64,000 nt of DNA from Desulfatiglans anilini DSM 4660 (GTDB lineage: Bacteria; Desulfobacterota; DSM-4660; Desulfatiglandales; Desulfatiglandaceae), in contig NZ_AULM01000001.1 of the NCBI RefSeq assembly GCF_000422285.1, positions 124,001 through 188,000 of the forward strand. Direction: 5' to 3'. Shown piece after piece: positions 61,430 through 64,000 of the stretch. Positions within the stretch are counted from its first letter, which is position 1, and each line of letters begins with the position of its first letter. The notes under the pieces are model-generated. The model worked only from the letters and a program-made list of their open reading frames with translations, ran no database searches and was not told where the DNA came from. The position numbers were made by a program, and so were the translations under genes.

Positions 61430-61458
61430 TTGACACGGATTAATAGTTAAACTATTAA
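61430..61458 (+). promoter_or_regulatory. Promoter with MarR-type palindrome before the GlcD-like operon
   Basis: TTGACA (61430-61435) and TATTAA (61453-61458) are spaced by 17 bases. TTAATAGTTAAACTATTAA (61440-61458) is a perfect 9-bp palindrome with one central base, covering the spacer and -10 box. The leader to the GTG at 61603 is about 140 bases. Confidence 0.78.
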
Positions 61459-61602
61459 CAATTAAAACGCAAATGATTCGTGCTTTGATTTTGTGGATTT
61501 CGTACCGGATGGTGTTCTCCTCGATGGAAACCGCATCAAGGAGGCCCTGCGGCACAGGATGAAATGGAAATGAGCTGATCACCAGAGAATAGGGAGGGAG
61601 CC

Positions 61603-63060
61603 GTGGATGTAAAAGAAAGATTGTCCGAAGTGGTCGGAGCGGAAAATTTCTTGGATGACCCGGCGAGGCTGCAGGAATACGCCAGCGATTACAGCTACAT
61701 GCGGGCGGCTGCACCGAGCTGTGTGGTGAAACCGAAAAATTCGAGCGAGGTATCGGAGGTCATCAAGGTCTGCAATGACATGATGACGCCCGTGGTGCCC
61801 TGTAGTTCGAAGGTGCATTTCTTCGGTGCGACGATCCCGAAGGAAGGCGGCGTGCTGATGGACCTGAGCCGGATGGACCGCATCCTGGAGATCGATCCGG
61901 AGAACCGGCGGGTGCGTTTCGAGGCCGGCGTGAGCTGGGACAAGCTGACGCGGGAACTCAAGGCGGCGGGCTACCGGGTGATCATGCCCCTGACCCCGCC
62001 GGCGGAGCGCTCGGTCTTGACCGATTTCATGGAGCGCGAAGAGCCCACGAATCAGGTCTATGACTACGGCGAGCCGCTCGAGGCGATGGAGGTCGTCTGG
62101 CCGACGGGCGAGATCTTCCGCATGGGCTCGGCGAGCGTGAACGGCTACCCTGACAGCCCGTCGAAGGGGGCGAACCCCTCCGGCCCGGGCCTCGATTTTT
62201 ACCGCTTCTTCCAGTGCGCGCAGGGGACGATGGGGGTCGTGACCTGGACCAACCTCAAGATGGAATCGATCCCGCGCAAAGACAAGGTGCTGTTCGCCCC
62301 CGTCAAGGACCTGAACTATGCCATGGAGTTCCTGCACCGCATCCTGCCCAGGCGCATCGGTCAAGAGGTGCTGCTGCTAAACCAGGTCGATCTGGCGGCG
62401 ATCCTGGCGGAGAACTGGCCTGCGGACTATGGGCGAATGAAGGCCGCGCTGCCTCCCTGGACCCTGATTCTGGTGGTGAGCGGGCTTCTGCGCCGGCCGG
62501 AGGAAAAGATCGCCTACGAGATGAACTTCCTGGCCGAAGTGATCAAGAACGAGTTTTCGGAGATGCACCTGGGGGAGAATCTCCCCGGGTTCCCTGGCCT
62601 GCGGCACAGGGTTCTGTCGGTTTTGAGGAACCCCTGGCCTGCGGATGTCCCGCACTGGCGGAATCAGGTCAAGGGGGCCTCGCAGAGCCTGTTCTTCCAT
62701 ACACGGCCGCTCACGGCGAACCACTTTGTGGAGCGGATCCGGGAGATTGCAACCCGGCACGGGTATCCGGCGCAGGAGATCGGGATGTACATCCAGCCGA
62801 TCGAACACAACCGGGCCTGCCGGCCGGAGTTCACCTTCTTCTATGATCCGGGGGACGATGCGGCCAAGGCCGCGGTGCGAAGCCTCTACCTCGATGCAGC
62901 GGCGGCCTTCCTGAAGGAAGGCGCGGTGTTTACGCGGCCCTACGGAGAACTCGCGCCGATCGTCTACGAGCGGGCCGCCTCCTATGCCGCGAACCTCAAG
63001 CGGCTGAAGAAGGTGTTCGACCCGAACAACATCATGAATCCCGGGAACCTGTGCTTCTAA
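61603..63060 (+). CDS. FAD-linked oxidase (GlcD-type)
   Basis: The 485-residue protein is a PCMH-type FAD oxidase: CVVKPKNSSEVSEVIKVCND, VPCSSKVHFFGATIPKEGGV for FAD, and the C-terminal KKVFDPNNIMNPGNLCF of lactate/glycolate oxidase families. It probably oxidises a 2-hydroxy acid or similar and passes electrons to the HdrD-like protein encoded 13 bases downstream. The start is GTG at 61603 with GGGAGGG upstream. Confidence 0.9.
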   Translation: MDVKERLSEVVGAENFLDDPARLQEYASDYSYMRAAAPSCVVKPKNSSEVSEVIKVCNDMMTPVVPCSSKVHFFGATIPKEGGVLMDLSRMDRILEIDPENRRVRFEAGVSWDKLTRELKAAGYRVIMPLTPPAERSVLTDFMEREEPTNQVYDYGEPLEAMEVVWPTGEIFRMGSASVNGYPDSPSKGANPSGPGLDFYRFFQCAQGTMGVVTWTNLKMESIPRKDKVLFAPVKDLNYAMEFLHRILPRRIGQEVLLLNQVDLAAILAENWPADYGRMKAALPPWTLILVVSGLLRRPEEKIAYEMNFLAEVIKNEFSEMHLGENLPGFPGLRHRVLSVLRNPWPADVPHWRNQVKGASQSLFFHTRPLTANHFVERIREIATRHGYPAQEIGMYIQPIEHNRACRPEFTFFYDPGDDAAKAAVRSLYLDAAAAFLKEGAVFTRPYGELAPIVYERAASYAANLKRLKKVFDPNNIMNPGNLCF

Positions 63061-63073
63061 GGAGGAGGGGACA

Positions 63074-64000
63074 ATGAGCAAGGAATCAGCTGTCAGATAT
63101 TACAAGCCGAGGGCGGAGTTCGCTCTGGACGTCACCGATATCCAGAACTTCGTCTACGATATGAGCCGTTGCATCAAGTGCAAGGGCTGCACGTGGGTGG
63201 ACCACACCTATATGCCGGGGACGCGGTTCATGACGCGCTGCCCGAGCGCGACGAAATTCGAGTTCGATGCCTACGGCGCCTACGGCAAGATGCGCATCGG
63301 CCACGCCATGGCCGAAGGGGTGCTCGACTGGAACGAGAAGGCGCTCGAGATCATGTATGCGTGCACGCTTTGCGGGGCCTGCGATGTAGGATGCAAGCGC
63401 AACCTTGACCTCGAGATCGAGCTGAGCCTGGAGGCCCTCCGGGTGAAGGCGGTCAAGGACGGGGTGGGACCGATGCCGGCCCACAAGAAGATCGCCGCCA
63501 ACATCGCCGAGACGCACAATTTTTTCAACGCGGCGCACGCGCAGCGCCGGGACTGGGTGGCGGCCTCCGGGGTGACGCCGGCCGAAAAGGCGGAATTGCT
63601 TTACTTTGTTGGGTGCAGCGCCTCCTACACCAACAAGGAGATCGCCCGGGCGACGGCGCGGATCCTGAAGGCGGCGGGGACGGACTTCATGCTGCTGCCG
63701 GACGAGTGGTGCTGCGGCAACACGCTGTTTTCGGTCGGGCTCTACGACGAGGCGAAGGCGCTGGCAGAGCGCAACGTGGAGGCTGTCCGCAGGACCGGGG
63801 CCAAGATCCTCCTGACGAGCTGCGCCGAGGGGTACCGCATGTGGAAGGTGGATTACCCGAAGCTCCTGGGAATCGCCACCGCGGACCTGGGCTTCGAGGT
63901 ACTCCACCTCGTCGAATACGTGGACGAGAAGATCAAGGACGGGGCTTTGAACCTGGACAAGCCTTTCGAGACGCGCATGAGCTATCACGATGCGTGCAGC
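63074..64000 (+). CDS. HdrD/GlcF-like iron-sulfur protein with CCG domains, C-terminus beyond the window
   Basis: 309 codons are visible. The first cluster region has Cys33, Cys36, Cys39 and a distant Cys56 before Pro, an unusual spacing. The second is a regular CxxCxxCxxxC (Cys97, 100, 103, 107). CCG-type segments follow: YFVGCSASYT, DEWCCGNTLF and LTSCAEGYRMW, and YHDACS at the edge. Such proteins pass electrons between a flavoprotein and quinone, thiols or heterodisulfide. GGAGGAGG lies upstream of the ATG. It is co-transcribed with the GlcD-like gene. Confidence 0.9.
   Translation, partial: MSKESAVRYYKPRAEFALDVTDIQNFVYDMSRCIKCKGCTWVDHTYMPGTRFMTRCPSATKFEFDAYGAYGKMRIGHAMAEGVLDWNEKALEIMYACTLCGACDVGCKRNLDLEIELSLEALRVKAVKDGVGPMPAHKKIAANIAETHNFFNAAHAQRRDWVAASGVTPAEKAELLYFVGCSASYTNKEIARATARILKAAGTDFMLLPDEWCCGNTLFSVGLYDEAKALAERNVEAVRRTGAKILLTSCAEGYRMWKVDYPKLLGIATADLGFEVLHLVEYVDEKIKDGALNLDKPFETRMSYHDACS

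Noticed and set aside
1-64000. tRNA, rRNA and CRISPR arrays
   Set aside because: No cloverleaf-like tRNA, conserved rRNA stretch or repeat-spacer array was noticed by eye; a dedicated scan was not possible.

Overview
The window is high-GC, densely packed bacterial DNA with short intergenic gaps and many ATGA start/stop overlaps. Gene content suggests an anaerobic member of the Desulfobacterota (deltaproteobacterial type): an archaeal-style entry to the shikimate pathway, a TRAP transporter for organic acids, CoA-ester catabolism tied to a ferredoxin-fused electron transfer flavoprotein, a two-subunit B12 mutase, and a GlcD/HdrD-like flavin/iron-sulfur pair. The lineage is inferred from gene content only; no rRNA or tRNA is present to confirm it.

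Left part (1-14.2 kb): a MoxR-DUF58-BatD-like operon (minus strand), an M55 peptidase, a stand-alone NFACT RNA-binding protein and a hotdog thioesterase. Next comes what I consider the most novel locus. A B12-binding radical SAM enzyme with a C-terminal PqqD-like domain (6225-8246) is followed by a 51-residue peptide gene (8347-8502) whose C-terminal 35 residues are seven pentapeptides of the type Cys-His-Ala-Pro-Ala. A strong terminator follows, then a methyltransferase (8747-9697). This looks like an undescribed RiPP (ribosomally made, post-translationally modified peptide) pathway. An archaeal-type phosphoglycerate mutase, a hypothetical protein and a FetAB-like exporter complete this part. 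A 274-bp element with terminal inverted repeats occurs twice, with several fragments elsewhere.

Middle part (14.4-37 kb): nearly the whole aromatic amino acid pathway. On the minus strand lie aroK, aroC, an unusual pseudoreceiver and STAS-like pair, an archaeal-type ADH synthase, pheA, tyrA, DHQ synthase II, aroD, aroE and aroA, with a second ADH-synthase paralog on its own promoter. Diverging from it is a complete trpEGDCFBA operon. Three translated attenuators control the block: a trp leader with three Trp codons and two leader peptides rich in Phe, Tyr and Trp. In the latter two, the codons of a shared C-terminal Pro-Pro-Met can pair with the terminator. Alanine dehydrogenase, an alpha/beta hydrolase with a Cys nucleophile, a small membrane protein and MltG follow.

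Right part (37-64 kb): a catabolic island for an imported organic acid. It holds a family III CoA-transferase, EtfB, ferredoxin-EtfA, an acyl-CoA dehydrogenase, a GntR regulator, a divergent methylmalonyl-CoA-mutase-like enzyme in two subunits, TRAP DctPQM, a phenylacetate-CoA-ligase-like enzyme, a three-subunit molybdenum hydroxylase, a fused hydroxyacyl-CoA dehydrogenase/enoyl-CoA hydratase and a HyuA/HyuB pair. The CoA-transferase and the fused dehydrogenase/hydratase share the operator GTATACAGTATAC over their promoters, so they probably form one regulon, plausibly under the GntR protein. A MarR regulator and a MarR-type palindrome precede the final GlcD/HdrD-like operon, which runs off the window. 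The substrate of the island cannot be read from sequence.
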